This document shows, piece by piece, positions 16,799 to 25,929 of a DNA stretch of 64,000 nt. The stretch spans positions 2,146,861 through 2,210,860 of the forward strand of contig CANLZI010000001.1 of assembly GCA_947495555.1 (NCBI GenBank), read 5' to 3'. The translations under genes and the position numbers were made by a program. Source of the stretch: an uncultured Erythrobacter sp. GTDB lineage: Bacteria > Pseudomonadota > Alphaproteobacteria > Sphingomonadales > Sphingomonadaceae. Numbering within the stretch: the first letter of the stretch is position 1; each line of letters opens with the position of its first letter. The notes beneath the pieces are model-generated. The model worked only from the letters and a program-made list of their open reading frames with translations. It did no database searches and was not told the origin of the DNA.

Positions 16799-17740
16799 TC
16801 AATCGGCCATCGCAGCAGAATTGCTCCACCACGACATGCGCTCAATATCATGCGCTGAGGTCCACACACCGGCCGTTGTAAAGCGGATTGCGCCGCTGCC
16901 GGCTGGATCACCATATTTTTCGAGAATTTCGCCACTCTCGGCATCAAGCGCAACAAAAACCTGATCCTCGGTTGTTCGCAGCCAGACCTTGCCGCCGCCA
17001 ACGTCGATATCGCCATATAGCAGAGTGTCGCCAATCTTTGTGCGTTCAGAGACGGTAAGCGCGTCGGGCAAAATCTTTGCGACAGTGCCGTCCTCCTGTT
17101 CTTGCACCCAGACCGCGCCTTCACCTGCGACAAGGAACCCCGGTTGATTGCCCAACTCCACCGTCCCGGAAACAGAATTGGTTGATGGGTCGATCCGCTG
17201 AAGCAATTGCCTTTCGCTGCTCACCGCCCAAAGGTGGTCAAAGCCGAACGCAAGAAAAAACGTTCCCGGTACTACTTCAACCCTGGCAACGACCTCATTG
17301 CTAGCCGGATCAATACGAGAGATGACACCTGCCGCATCGCTCGGCACCCAGATCGATCCCGCACCGGCAACAACATTGGTCTCACCGCGCGGCTCAGCAA
17401 TTCCGGTCTCGATGATAGTCATGACGGTCGCGGTTTGAGTGTCCACTCGATAGATATTGAGATCTTTGCAGTTGGCTACCCAAAGGCTTGTCTCAAGGAC
17501 TCCCATCGTTCCGCACGGCCCAGGGATTGCTACATCGGCTTTTAATCCATCGAAAGACCATTGCTCCACTCGGCCGCGATTGGTGGTCCAAACTGTTTTC
17601 CCATCGACAGCCAGAAAGTCAACAAATCCGGGTGCATCGTAGGCACGCTCTTCAAGAAGCATCTCAGAAACGATGTCGGTCTCAGCATGCGGTGAGCATG
17701 CGGCAACCCCAATAAGAAAAAGCAAAACCGCCCTAAACAT
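16799..17740 (-). CDS. Beta-propeller lipoprotein (YncE / virginiamycin B lyase-like repeats)
   Basis: This 313-residue protein has a lipoprotein signal (LLFLIGVAAC, Cys15). It is followed by repeated blades such as GSIWVPSDAAGVISRIDPAS, DHLWAVSS and GAVWVQEQEDGTVAKI. This is the repeat pattern of NHL/YncE-type propellers. Such proteins are usually periplasmic binding or scaffold proteins; the catalytic His-based site of Vgb lyases is not evident. No partner gene is adjacent. Confidence 0.8.
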   Translation of the reverse strand: MFRAVLLFLIGVAACSPHAETDIVSEMLLEERAYDAPGFVDFLAVDGKTVWTTNRGRVEQWSFDGLKADVAIPGPCGTMGVLETSLWVANCKDLNIYRVDTQTATVMTIIETGIAEPRGETNVVAGAGSIWVPSDAAGVISRIDPASNEVVARVEVVPGTFFLAFGFDHLWAVSSERQLLQRIDPSTNSVSGTVELGNQPGFLVAGEGAVWVQEQEDGTVAKILPDALTVSERTKIGDTLLYGDIDVGGGKVWLRTTEDQVFVALDAESGEILEKYGDPAGSGAIRFTTAGVWTSAHDIERMSWWSNSAAMAD

Positions 17741-17857
17741 AATAGATCCCCCCAGACCAACAAATAGCTATGAATAAGGAATAGAGCAAAGTCATCCCGA
17801 TGATTCCAAACACAGATCCATTGCAAACTTGACTAGGGCGCGTTTTCGTAAGATGCC

Positions 17858-17916
17858 CAGTCAATGGGTCGCGATTGGGGACTGTCATTTGTCGGCATAG
17901 AGCCGATATTTGGTGG
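17858..17916. repeat. Degenerate dispersed intergenic repeat
   Basis: CCAGTCAATGGGTCGCGATT and GGGGACTGTCATTTGTCGGC match parts of the repeat family (GGGTCG core, GACTGTC). It lies in the divergent gap between the propeller lipoprotein and the desaturase-like gene. Confidence 0.4.
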
Positions 17917-17946
17917 TTAAGTGTCTGAGACACGATTAGGTGACCT

Positions 17947-18954
17947 ATGAACGGGACAAAGGTGGGAAATCGAATTATCGGAGCCGATGCGCCGGTAACC
18001 GTCGGTTGGGAAAATGTGCCTCGAGTGGAAGGCGGGCCGCTAAAACAGGCCTTCTTTTCCTATTTTCAGCCGGTGATGCTCTTCGCGGCAATTGCTTTCT
18101 GGTATTACGCGCCCAACGAGATCGCGGTGGCTTCGACCGCGTTCATGGCCTTCGTCGGTTTCAGCCTATTCCTGATGATCTTAGAGTGGATCAATCCCCG
18201 CCACGATAGCTGGAATATCACCTGGAAAGAGTTTGCAACCGATATCTTCTATGTCGGAATCGGAATGACCGTTGTCACAATGATGGAAGTCTATTTCGGC
18301 GAAGACGTTATCGTGGAATTGGTCCAGGGTTCGTTCGACTGGGACAGCTTTGCCTGGTTTGTCGGCTTGCCCTTGCTGGTGCAAGCGCTGACAATTTCGC
18401 TCATTTTTGATTTTGGGCAGTACTGGATGCACCGCGGCATGCACAATTGGCAACCGCTATGGATCTTCCATGCGCCCCATCACTACATCACTCAACTCAA
18501 TGTCTATAAGGGGGCAGTCGGGCACCCAATCGAATTGTTCCTGATCGGCTTGGGAATTGGTGGATTTTTCGATTTCTTGCCGCGCGCCTTTCTGATCGCA
18601 GGGACTATCGGCCTAACGGTCGGCATGTATCAGCACATCAACTGCCGCTTTAATTCACCGGGCTGGTGGCGATTCCTGTTCAACACGACTGACCATCACA
18701 GCATCCACCACTCGCAGGACTACGAAGCGACGCGGAGCAATTACGGGGCAATCTGGATCATCTTTGACCGAATGTTCGGCACCTGTGTTGACGGAGAGGC
18801 CGAACAACTCGGTATGGAAGGTGGCCGCCGTATGCAGATTTCAGAAACAATGATCTACCCTTGGACCGAAGGCCGCAAGGTTTGGCGCGAATGGAGAGGC
18901 AAACCCATCGCGGTAGAGGAAACTGCAAAATTGCCGACAAGCAGCAACTCATGA
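17947..18954 (+). CDS. Sterol desaturase / fatty acid hydroxylase family di-iron membrane enzyme
   Basis: This 335-residue integral membrane protein has the three histidine boxes of the family: HRGMH (162-166), HAPHH (175-179) and HHSIHH (250-255). Four to six membrane helices surround them. The boxes bind two irons that activate oxygen for hydroxylation or desaturation of a lipid substrate. Bacterial substrates vary (fatty acids, carotenoids, hopanoids, ether lipids), and nothing adjacent indicates which. The start is the ATG at 17947. Confidence 0.88.
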   Translation: MNGTKVGNRIIGADAPVTVGWENVPRVEGGPLKQAFFSYFQPVMLFAAIAFWYYAPNEIAVASTAFMAFVGFSLFLMILEWINPRHDSWNITWKEFATDIFYVGIGMTVVTMMEVYFGEDVIVELVQGSFDWDSFAWFVGLPLLVQALTISLIFDFGQYWMHRGMHNWQPLWIFHAPHHYITQLNVYKGAVGHPIELFLIGLGIGGFFDFLPRAFLIAGTIGLTVGMYQHINCRFNSPGWWRFLFNTTDHHSIHHSQDYEATRSNYGAIWIIFDRMFGTCVDGEAEQLGMEGGRRMQISETMIYPWTEGRKVWREWRGKPIAVEETAKLPTSSNS

Positions 18955-19003
18955 TCAAGCGTATATTTGAGCACGGCAGCGCCACAGAATTGGAGCGCCA
19001 AGC

Positions 19004-19648
19004 ATGAACTTGCCCTTCATTGATCGGATCTGGGTTGCTCGCGGCTCGTTCGAATTTGACCAACAGCTTGACGCATGTGAGGCATTTGATCGACTCGCTC
19101 CTCTTTTTGATCGGGAAGAGGTCGAGCTGGACAGTCAGACCTCAACACTAACTTATCGCAAGGCCAATCCAGAGGCGCAGCACAAGCTTGCAACATTCAG
19201 CAGCGGCACGCTCGAATTTCAGTGCCGAGGCAACACATCCGAAATTACCTATCGTGTTCGGAGTCCGGCACTTCTCCTAACCTTTCTGGCACCGCTTCTC
19301 TTTCTGGCATTTGGACAGACCATTGTTGGCATTGGAATGGTCAACCAGGCATTGACCGTCGAAGAAGAAAAGGAGGATGAAGAGGAGAAGGAGCCTAGCG
19401 AACTGCATTGGATCGATGAGATGCTCGGCGCGCCTGCACCAGAGAATCCCGAGGAAAAAGAAGACAAAGACGAGGGCGAAGAGGAAGAGGACGAAGACCA
19501 CTCACCCATGCAGTCTTATGGCTTAGCGGGTGTCTTTGCACTGATCTATCTGATCGGTCGAATTCTCGAGCCCAGACTTTTCCGTTCTACTTTACGCAAT
19601 GCGCTTGCTGGCGATGCGCAAAACGCAAGTGTTGGGTTGGAAAGCTGA
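19004..19648 (+). CDS. Membrane protein with a long acidic loop, unknown function
   Basis: This is a 214-residue protein. An N-terminal soluble part (about 1-85) is followed by a hydrophobic helix (about 88-116). A strongly acidic Glu/Asp/Lys loop (about 118-168, EEEKEDEEEKEP and EKEDKDEGEEEEDED) comes next, then a second helix (about 172-188) and a short basic tail. I know no family. The acidic loop could bind cations or basic partners. It starts 49 bp after the desaturase-like gene and may be co-transcribed. Confidence 0.7.
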   Translation: MNLPFIDRIWVARGSFEFDQQLDACEAFDRLAPLFDREEVELDSQTSTLTYRKANPEAQHKLATFSSGTLEFQCRGNTSEITYRVRSPALLLTFLAPLLFLAFGQTIVGIGMVNQALTVEEEKEDEEEKEPSELHWIDEMLGAPAPENPEEKEDKDEGEEEEDEDHSPMQSYGLAGVFALIYLIGRILEPRLFRSTLRNALAGDAQNASVGLES

Positions 19649-19689
19649 TCTAAGATGCCATCTTCGACCAGCGTGCGACAATTTCGTTC

Positions 19690-19775
19690 TGCAAAATTCG
19701 ACGCTCCAAGGTCTGCTTTCCACTCCAATTCGCGACGTTCGGCTAACGACCCAATTGCGGACAGTCGGTGAAAAT
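19690..19775. repeat. Dispersed intergenic repeat copy
   Basis: CTGCTTTCCACTCCAATTCG and CTAACGACCCAATTGCGGAC followed by AGTC match the inverse orientation of the repeat family. It lies in the convergent gap between the acidic membrane protein and the channel gene. Confidence 0.6.
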
Positions 19776-19785
19776 GGGCCAGCAA

Positions 19786-20217
19786 TCAATCAGTCCTCGA
19801 ACCCTCTTTCCGCAACCGCACGATGAACTCGATCAAGAAAGCGGTAACGAGGCTGAACAGGATCAGGCCATTGGCGGCTATGATGCCCGACAGAAGCCGC
19901 CAATCTTCGCCTATAACTACGTCTCCAAACCCCAGAGTGGTGAAAGAGACAACTGAGAAATACACGGCTTCTTCAAGTGTCACGAACTGGCCAAGCGCCA
20001 TAAATGCACCTGCCCATATCCATACCGATAGTGTGAGCGCACCAAGCATCCACAATACGACCGCCGAGAGTGAAGTTATCAGCTTTACGAACCAACGGCC
20101 TGTAATCATCCATTTGCCCACCTTGGTCAAAACCAAGGTGGCTGCAGCAATAAAGCCAACCGTTACGACTACGGTAGCGCAAACCAGAACAGCACCTACG
20201 AGCAATTGGATCAGCAC
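19786..20217 (-). CDS. Two-TM potassium-channel-like protein
   Basis: This 143-residue protein has an N-terminal helix (2-30), a second hydrophobic region (about 45-72), a pore helix, the selectivity filter TTLGFGDV and a final helix (about 112-133). The filter differs from canonical TVGYG only by conservative changes, so K+ selectivity is plausible. The start is GTG at 20217, with GGGGGA about seven bases upstream; a longer frame back to 20457 would overlap the divergent adaptor gene and lacks features. No RCK or cyclic-nucleotide domain is fused, so gating is unknown. Confidence 0.8.
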   Translation of the reverse strand: MLIQLLVGAVLVCATVVVTVGFIAAATLVLTKVGKWMITGRWFVKLITSLSAVVLWMLGALTLSVWIWAGAFMALGQFVTLEEAVYFSVVSFTTLGFGDVVIGEDWRLLSGIIAANGLILFSLVTAFLIEFIVRLRKEGSRTD

Positions 20218-20330
20218 AAATGTTCCCCCGATATATAGCCTGCTGGTTGCCAGCCTGATTAAATTAAGGCAGCGTTTGTGTCGAGGCGCTTGAGGATTGA
20301 TCGATTGTTGCGCCCCAAGAGGAATAGAAC

Positions 20331-21389
20331 ATGAGCTTTGGCAATCGATTTTTGAGCGCTCTCGCAATAGGGGGAGCGTTATCGGGATGTTCAGGCGGAG
20401 CTGCCGAAGACACTGAAATCGTTCGCCCTGCAAGATTGATAACAATTGAAGCGGCAAGTGAACGCCTCGACGTCAGTTTTCCTGCCATTGTTGAAGCGCG
20501 CAGTTCATCTACGCTAACCTTCCAAGTTGGTGGATTGCTTGAAGCCTTTCCCGTTTCGGAAGGACAGTTTGTCCGCAAAGGCCAGCCAATCGCTCGGCTG
20601 GCACAAAGGCGATACCAAAACGCTGTTGATTCTGCGCAAGCCCAATATGCGACTGCGCAGGGCGAATTTGAAAGCGCAAGCTCGCTGCTTGAAGAAGACG
20701 CAATTGCCGCGCTTGTTGTCCAACAAAGACGAGCGCAACGCGATGTCGCCGCTGCAACTCTCGACAGCGCGAAGAAAGACCTTGCAGACACTGTTTTGCG
20801 CGCTCCTTTCAGCGGTGTGGTCGCTGAAAAGCTGGCAGTGCGGTTTGAGAATGTAAGCCCCCAGCAAGAAATCGTTACATTGCAATCTACTGGTGCGGCA
20901 GAAGCTGTAGTCAGTGTGCCGGCAAGTTTGGTACCTCGCTTGGCAAATCGTCCGCCCACGAACGAGTATGTGGTGCTATCATCTGCGCCTGATCTGGAAA
21001 TCCCAGGACGATTTATGTCGGTGAGGACGCAAGCAGACGTACAATCACAGACTTTTACTGTCAGATTTGCATTCGACGCTCCCTCCAACGTTGTTGTCCT
21101 GCCTGGGACGACCGCAACTGTTTACGGCAGCCGCGAATTGTTGGGTGACGAAATCGAAGGTGACGGAATCAACGTTCCTGTAGGTGCGATCCTGTCAGAT
21201 GGGAAAGCTCGCTTTGTTTGGGTTGTTGACCGAAAGACAATGCAGGTCGCCAAGCGAAAAGTGACCGTCGGAAAAGGCACCGGTGCTGACGTCCCCATCA
21301 TTGATGGTTTAGAGGCCGGTGAAACCATTGTCGGCGCAGGTGCTGCGTACCTCCATGAGGGGATGAAAATTCGTCCCTATGAAGGCTGA
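20331..21389 (+). CDS. RND efflux periplasmic adaptor (membrane fusion protein)
   Basis: This 352-residue lipoprotein (LSGCSGG, lipid on the Cys of the signal) has the order expected of MFP subunits. Half a biotinyl-lipoyl domain is followed by an alpha-hairpin (about 95-150, AQAQYATAQGEFESASSLLEE), the second lipoyl half (LRAPFSGVVAEK), a beta-barrel and a membrane-proximal domain. It links the permease and outer-membrane factor encoded next. The gene is divergent from the channel gene, leaving a short shared promoter region. Confidence 0.92.
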   Translation: MSFGNRFLSALAIGGALSGCSGGAAEDTEIVRPARLITIEAASERLDVSFPAIVEARSSSTLTFQVGGLLEAFPVSEGQFVRKGQPIARLAQRRYQNAVDSAQAQYATAQGEFESASSLLEEDAIAALVVQQRRAQRDVAAATLDSAKKDLADTVLRAPFSGVVAEKLAVRFENVSPQQEIVTLQSTGAAEAVVSVPASLVPRLANRPPTNEYVVLSSAPDLEIPGRFMSVRTQADVQSQTFTVRFAFDAPSNVVVLPGTTATVYGSRELLGDEIEGDGINVPVGAILSDGKARFVWVVDRKTMQVAKRKVTVGKGTGADVPIIDGLEAGETIVGAGAAYLHEGMKIRPYEG

Positions 21390-21400
21390 GGGCAAGCGCA

Positions 21401-24400
21401 ATGGATGCTGCTGAATTCTCGATCAAGAACCGTCTGATCATGTTCCTGATAATCGCTCTCGTGATGGCGGGTGGTTGGTATAGCTATCAGAACATTGCCC
21501 GGTTCGAAGATCCCGAGTTTACCATTCGGACAGCGCAAGTTGTGACCCAATATCCAGGGGCTACTCCTGAAGAAGTCGCCAACGAAGTTACGGAAACGTT
21601 GGAAAGTGCGATCCAGCAGTTGGGCGAAGTGGACGAAGTGCGATCCGTATCCTCGGCTGGCCGCTCGGAGATCAGCGTCGATATTCTTTATAGCGCATCT
21701 CCAACGAAAGAGGATTTGCAACTTATTTGGACGAAGCTGCGCAACAAGGTGAACGACGCCACTGGCCAGTTACCGCCAGGTGCCAACACGCCGTATGTGG
21801 CCGATGATTTTGGCGATGTTTATGGCCTGTCTTATCTAGTGACAGGAGATGGATATTCATCTGCAGAAGTACACGAGTATGTGCGCTCACTGCGCACTGA
21901 ATTGTTGGAAGTCGATGATGTCGCAAAAGTTCAACTCTTCGGCGCTAGACAGGAAGCCATCTACGTCGAAGTCTCTCGGGAACGCGCTAATGCATTAGGC
22001 CTATCTGTAGAGCAAATTTACGGAGACCTCGCACAGCAGAACTCAGTCGTTCCAGCTGGTGACGTGCAGTTTGGTGATCGCCGGATGCTCTTCCAGATCA
22101 CGGGTGAAATCGGGTCGGTAGAGGCCATTCGTAACCTTGTGGTTTCGACGGCCACTTCAGGTCAACTGGTAACTCTGCGGGACGTAGCGACGGTAACCAG
22201 AGACTATATCGACCCTCCTGCAAACCTTGTTCGCTGGAATGGTAAACCTGCAATTGCAATTGGAATATCGAACATCTCTGGTGCAAATGTCTCGAAGATG
22301 GGCGAGGCAATTGATGCCAAACTGGACGAGACCAAGTCACTGCGCCCTTTGGGGATCGAAGTACATCAGTTCTACCATCAAGGTAAGGTTACAACCGAAG
22401 CAGTCTCGGCGTTCGCGGTGAATGTGGTGGCTGCGCTGGCCATTGTGCTTGTGACGCTATTCTTCTTCATGGGTTTGCGATCCGCGATTATCATTGGTGC
22501 GACGCTGGTCGTAACAATCGCTGCGACGCTGGCCGTGATGCTGTTTTGGGGCATACCGATGCACCGCATCTCGCTTGGCGCGTTGATCATTGCGCTGGGC
22601 ATGTTGGTAGACAATGCCATTGTTGTGACCGAAGGCATACTGGTTGGCACACAACAGGGACGCAAAAAGCTCGACATAGCCAAGGAAATTGTATCCCGGA
22701 CAAAATGGCCCTTACTGGGCGGAACCCTAGTGGGTATTATCGCCTTCGCACCAATTGGCTTTGCTCCCGGTTCAACGGCCGAATTTACTGGCGACCTGTT
22801 CTGGGTAGTGATGATCTCGTTGCTGTTCAGCTGGGTGTTTGCGATCACGATTGTCCCTCTTTTTGCCGACATGCTCTTTCAAGAGAGCGATGGTCCGGTT
22901 GAGGAGAAACCAGAGCACCCTTTCTTCACTCGTTACCGCACGATGATGAAGCAGGTGCTGGCCAAATCGAATACGGCGATCATTGCCGTTGTCGTAATGT
23001 TCGTGGTTGCAATCGTTGGATTCAACTTCGTAAAATCCGGCTTCTTCCCACCATCAACCAGTCCGCAAATTGTTGTCGATTTTTCCATGCCTGAAGGCAC
23101 CGACATTTCGGTCACCGATGCCAAGATGCGAGAATTGGAAGGTTTCATCTCGGAGCTTGATGGCGTTGAGGGCCTGCAGACCTTGGTCGGTCAAGGAACG
23201 CTGCGATACATGCTGGTATACGCACCTGAATCGCCGAGCACGGCCTACGGTCAGTTTTTGATCAGGACGACCGATTATGACTCAATCTCAGGCATCCTGC
23301 CGCAAATCCAGCAGCATATCGACGCAAACTTCCCGAACGCTCAAGCCAAAGTCTGGCAATTTCAATTGGGACCAGGTGGCGGCTCCAAGGTAGAAGCGGA
23401 GTTTTCTGGGCCAGAACCCGCAGTGCTGCGCGAATTGGCCGACCAGGCAAAGGCGGTAATGGCTGCTGACGGCCGAGCAATTTCGATTAAGGATGACTGG
23501 CGGCAACCGGTGAGTGTCGTCGAAGTGGTGTACGATGCAGATAGTGGACGCCGATTGGGCATTTCACGTGAAGACCTGGCCAATGCTCTTCGCACGAATT
23601 TCTCTGGCCGCGATGTTGGTGTCTATCGAGAAGGTGATCAGCTGATCCGAATAATCTCCCGTGCTCCGGCTCGTGAGCGACTGGACGAAGCCTCGTTAAA
23701 TGGCGTGCAGATCCTCAGCCAATTGACCGGTCGATCAGTGCCAATACTTGAGGTTGTTGAAAGGTTCGAAACCAAATGGCAAAATGCCAAACTTCGTCGG
23801 GTTGACCGGGTTTGGACTATCAATGCCCAGACCGATCCAATGCCTGGGGAACTTGCTTCGACATTGTTCGAACGATTGCGCCCCCAAATCGAAGATATCG
23901 ATCTCCCTGAAGGGTATCAACTGGCCTGGGGCGGCGAATTTGGAGACAGCGCGGAAGCGAATGAAAGCTTGGCCAGCACCCTACCCATGGGTTTCCTGGC
24001 AATGGTCTTGGTTGTGATTGTTTTGTTCAACGCACTGAAACAACCACTGATCATTTGGCTGACCGTTCCGCTGGCCTTAATCGGGGTGGTAATCGGGTTG
24101 CTGGTTACTGACACAGCGATGGAATTCATGGCTATCTTAGGGCTTTTGTCATTGTCTGGGCTCTTGATCAAAAACGCGATTGTGCTGGTTGATCAGATGG
24201 ATCTAGAAATTCGTGATGGTAAGCCAAGATATGATGCAGTCTTGGACTCAGCTGCCAGCCGCGTTCGTCCGGTAATGATGGGGTCTTTAACCACGGTATT
24301 GGGCGTCATCCCGCTGTTTCTCGACGCGTTTTTCAAGTCCATGGCTGTGGTTCTAGTGTTTGGCCTGACTTTTGCGACATTGCTAACTCTCGTGATTATT

Positions 24401-24502
24401 CCTGTCTTCTACGCAAAGTTCTTTGGGATCACCGAAGACGAAACAGCTCATACTGACGGTGACCTGGGGAATGATGCACCAGAGCAAGGAGCCACCGCAT
24501 GA
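21401..24502 (+). CDS. RND-family efflux permease (HAE-type)
   Basis: This 1033-residue inner-membrane transporter has twelve expected helices and two large periplasmic loops. In TM4 the proton-relay motif reads GMLVDNAIVV, so only one Asp is present where AcrB has two. The TM10 Lys is kept (LLIKNAIVLVDQ). Single-Asp versions occur in other RND subgroups. It exports hydrophobic or amphipathic compounds using the proton gradient; substrate range cannot be read. GAGG precedes the ATG, and the gene overlaps the next by four bases. Confidence 0.95.
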   Translation: MDAAEFSIKNRLIMFLIIALVMAGGWYSYQNIARFEDPEFTIRTAQVVTQYPGATPEEVANEVTETLESAIQQLGEVDEVRSVSSAGRSEISVDILYSASPTKEDLQLIWTKLRNKVNDATGQLPPGANTPYVADDFGDVYGLSYLVTGDGYSSAEVHEYVRSLRTELLEVDDVAKVQLFGARQEAIYVEVSRERANALGLSVEQIYGDLAQQNSVVPAGDVQFGDRRMLFQITGEIGSVEAIRNLVVSTATSGQLVTLRDVATVTRDYIDPPANLVRWNGKPAIAIGISNISGANVSKMGEAIDAKLDETKSLRPLGIEVHQFYHQGKVTTEAVSAFAVNVVAALAIVLVTLFFFMGLRSAIIIGATLVVTIAATLAVMLFWGIPMHRISLGALIIALGMLVDNAIVVTEGILVGTQQGRKKLDIAKEIVSRTKWPLLGGTLVGIIAFAPIGFAPGSTAEFTGDLFWVVMISLLFSWVFAITIVPLFADMLFQESDGPVEEKPEHPFFTRYRTMMKQVLAKSNTAIIAVVVMFVVAIVGFNFVKSGFFPPSTSPQIVVDFSMPEGTDISVTDAKMRELEGFISELDGVEGLQTLVGQGTLRYMLVYAPESPSTAYGQFLIRTTDYDSISGILPQIQQHIDANFPNAQAKVWQFQLGPGGGSKVEAEFSGPEPAVLRELADQAKAVMAADGRAISIKDDWRQPVSVVEVVYDADSGRRLGISREDLANALRTNFSGRDVGVYREGDQLIRIISRAPARERLDEASLNGVQILSQLTGRSVPILEVVERFETKWQNAKLRRVDRVWTINAQTDPMPGELASTLFERLRPQIEDIDLPEGYQLAWGGEFGDSAEANESLASTLPMGFLAMVLVVIVLFNALKQPLIIWLTVPLALIGVVIGLLVTDTAMEFMAILGLLSLSGLLIKNAIVLVDQMDLEIRDGKPRYDAVLDSAASRVRPVMMGSLTTVLGVIPLFLDAFFKSMAVVLVFGLTFATLLTLVIIPVFYAKFFGITEDETAHTDGDLGNDAPEQGATA

Positions 24503-25923
24503 GCAAGATGATTGCCAAGGTCGGCCTCTTGGCTGCGAGCTGTGCTCTACTAGCCTCTTGTGCCTCGGTTGGTTCCGTGAATGACAGCGTGGCTCAAGAG
24601 CGAGCAGCGGAAAGCGTTCCGCCAACCCCGCCAGAATGGACCTCCGTTCGCGCCAAACTGGGCGACGTGCAGGTCGGATGGATCGCAGCATTTGAAGACC
24701 CCGTGTTGGTCGAATTGGTAGAAGAGGCGCAGCGCAACAATCGCAATCTGCGCGCAGCAGCGGCAAGCGTTCGCAGATCCTGGGCCTTGGCACGCCAAGC
24801 GGGTGCGCCTCTGTTGCCTGCTATCGGAGCGTCTGCAGGTGGTTCTCGAACCGAGATAGTCGATGGTCCTGGAGACGCGAACAGCTTCGATGCTGGCATT
24901 CAAGTGTCATACGAATTGGACATCTGGAATCGCATCGCAGCGGGTGAGGCGGCAGCAATCGCCAGCGCAGAATCGGCTGAGGCTGATTACGTCTTCACTC
25001 AATATTCAATCGCGGCTGCCGTGGCTCGCAGTTATTTTCTCGCTATTGAATCTGGAGAGCAAGTTTCCGTTGCGCGTAGTGTCACAGACGCATTGACCGA
25101 AATTGTGCGGATTGTTGACCTCCGATACCGTTATGGCTTTGCATCCGCCTATGATGTGTCGCTGGCCAAGGCAGATCTGCAATCGGCCAAAGACAGCTTA
25201 GCAGCCGCCCAAAACGGCCAAATCGAAGCATTAAGAGCGTTAGAATCCTTGGTAGGACGGTACCCCAGCGGATTGTTGGACACGGCACAGACATTGCCGA
25301 TTCAACCAAGTCCTCCGGCGGCTGGTTTGCCCTCCGAATTGCTGGAACGTAGGCCTGATCTGATAGCAGCTGAGCGCAGTGTTGCTGCCGCGCTTAACTC
25401 GCGTTCTCAAGCGCGTGCTGCCAAGCTGCCGAGTCTTTCGCTGACAGGCAGCATTGGCGGTGCATCCCCAGATCTCGAAGACGTACTTGATCCGGCCAAC
25501 ATGGCTTGGACATTGGCTAGCAACATTTTGGCTCCAATCTTTCAAGGTGGGGCGCTCGACGCTGCTGTCGATGCTGCAGATGCGGATGTAGACGCCACGG
25601 TCGCAGTCTATGCTGACACCGCTATAAACGCCTTCAACGAGGTTGAAACTGCATTGGATCGCGGAGTGTATCTGAGAGAACGCAGGATAGCTTTGGAGAC
25701 TTCTACCGCTGAATCACGCAACGCCTTGCGCCTGTCAAATCTGCAGTATGACGAGGGTGAGATCGACCTGATCGACGTGCTGAGCATTCAGCAGCGGGTA
25801 TTTGGTGCCGAGAGCAACTTGCTGGCGATCAAGCGAGCACAGCTCAATCAATATCTCGAACTCAGCCTTGCGCTTGGCGGTGATTGGCGCGGTACCTCGA
25901 TTCGATCTGAGATCAGCGAGTAG
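24499..25923 (+). CDS. NodT-family outer-membrane efflux channel (TolC-like)
   Basis: This 474-residue lipoprotein (lipobox LASC) has two repeats of the outer-membrane efflux protein domain. Each contains long helices rich in Ala/Gln and a LLERRPDL motif typical of NodT/OprM channels (LPSELLERRPDLIAAERSVA). It completes the tripartite RND pump with the two upstream genes. Its ATG overlaps the permease stop codon. Confidence 0.93.
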   Translation: MSKMIAKVGLLAASCALLASCASVGSVNDSVAQERAAESVPPTPPEWTSVRAKLGDVQVGWIAAFEDPVLVELVEEAQRNNRNLRAAAASVRRSWALARQAGAPLLPAIGASAGGSRTEIVDGPGDANSFDAGIQVSYELDIWNRIAAGEAAAIASAESAEADYVFTQYSIAAAVARSYFLAIESGEQVSVARSVTDALTEIVRIVDLRYRYGFASAYDVSLAKADLQSAKDSLAAAQNGQIEALRALESLVGRYPSGLLDTAQTLPIQPSPPAAGLPSELLERRPDLIAAERSVAAALNSRSQARAAKLPSLSLTGSIGGASPDLEDVLDPANMAWTLASNILAPIFQGGALDAAVDAADADVDATVAVYADTAINAFNEVETALDRGVYLRERRIALETSTAESRNALRLSNLQYDEGEIDLIDVLSIQQRVFGAESNLLAIKRAQLNQYLELSLALGGDWRGTSIRSEISE

Positions 25924-25929
25924 CAAGTC

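Noticed and set aside
17542..17933. Two short minus-strand frames upstream of the propeller lipoprotein
   Set aside because: They overlap the lipoprotein signal in another frame or a dispersed repeat copy; neither has a credible start.
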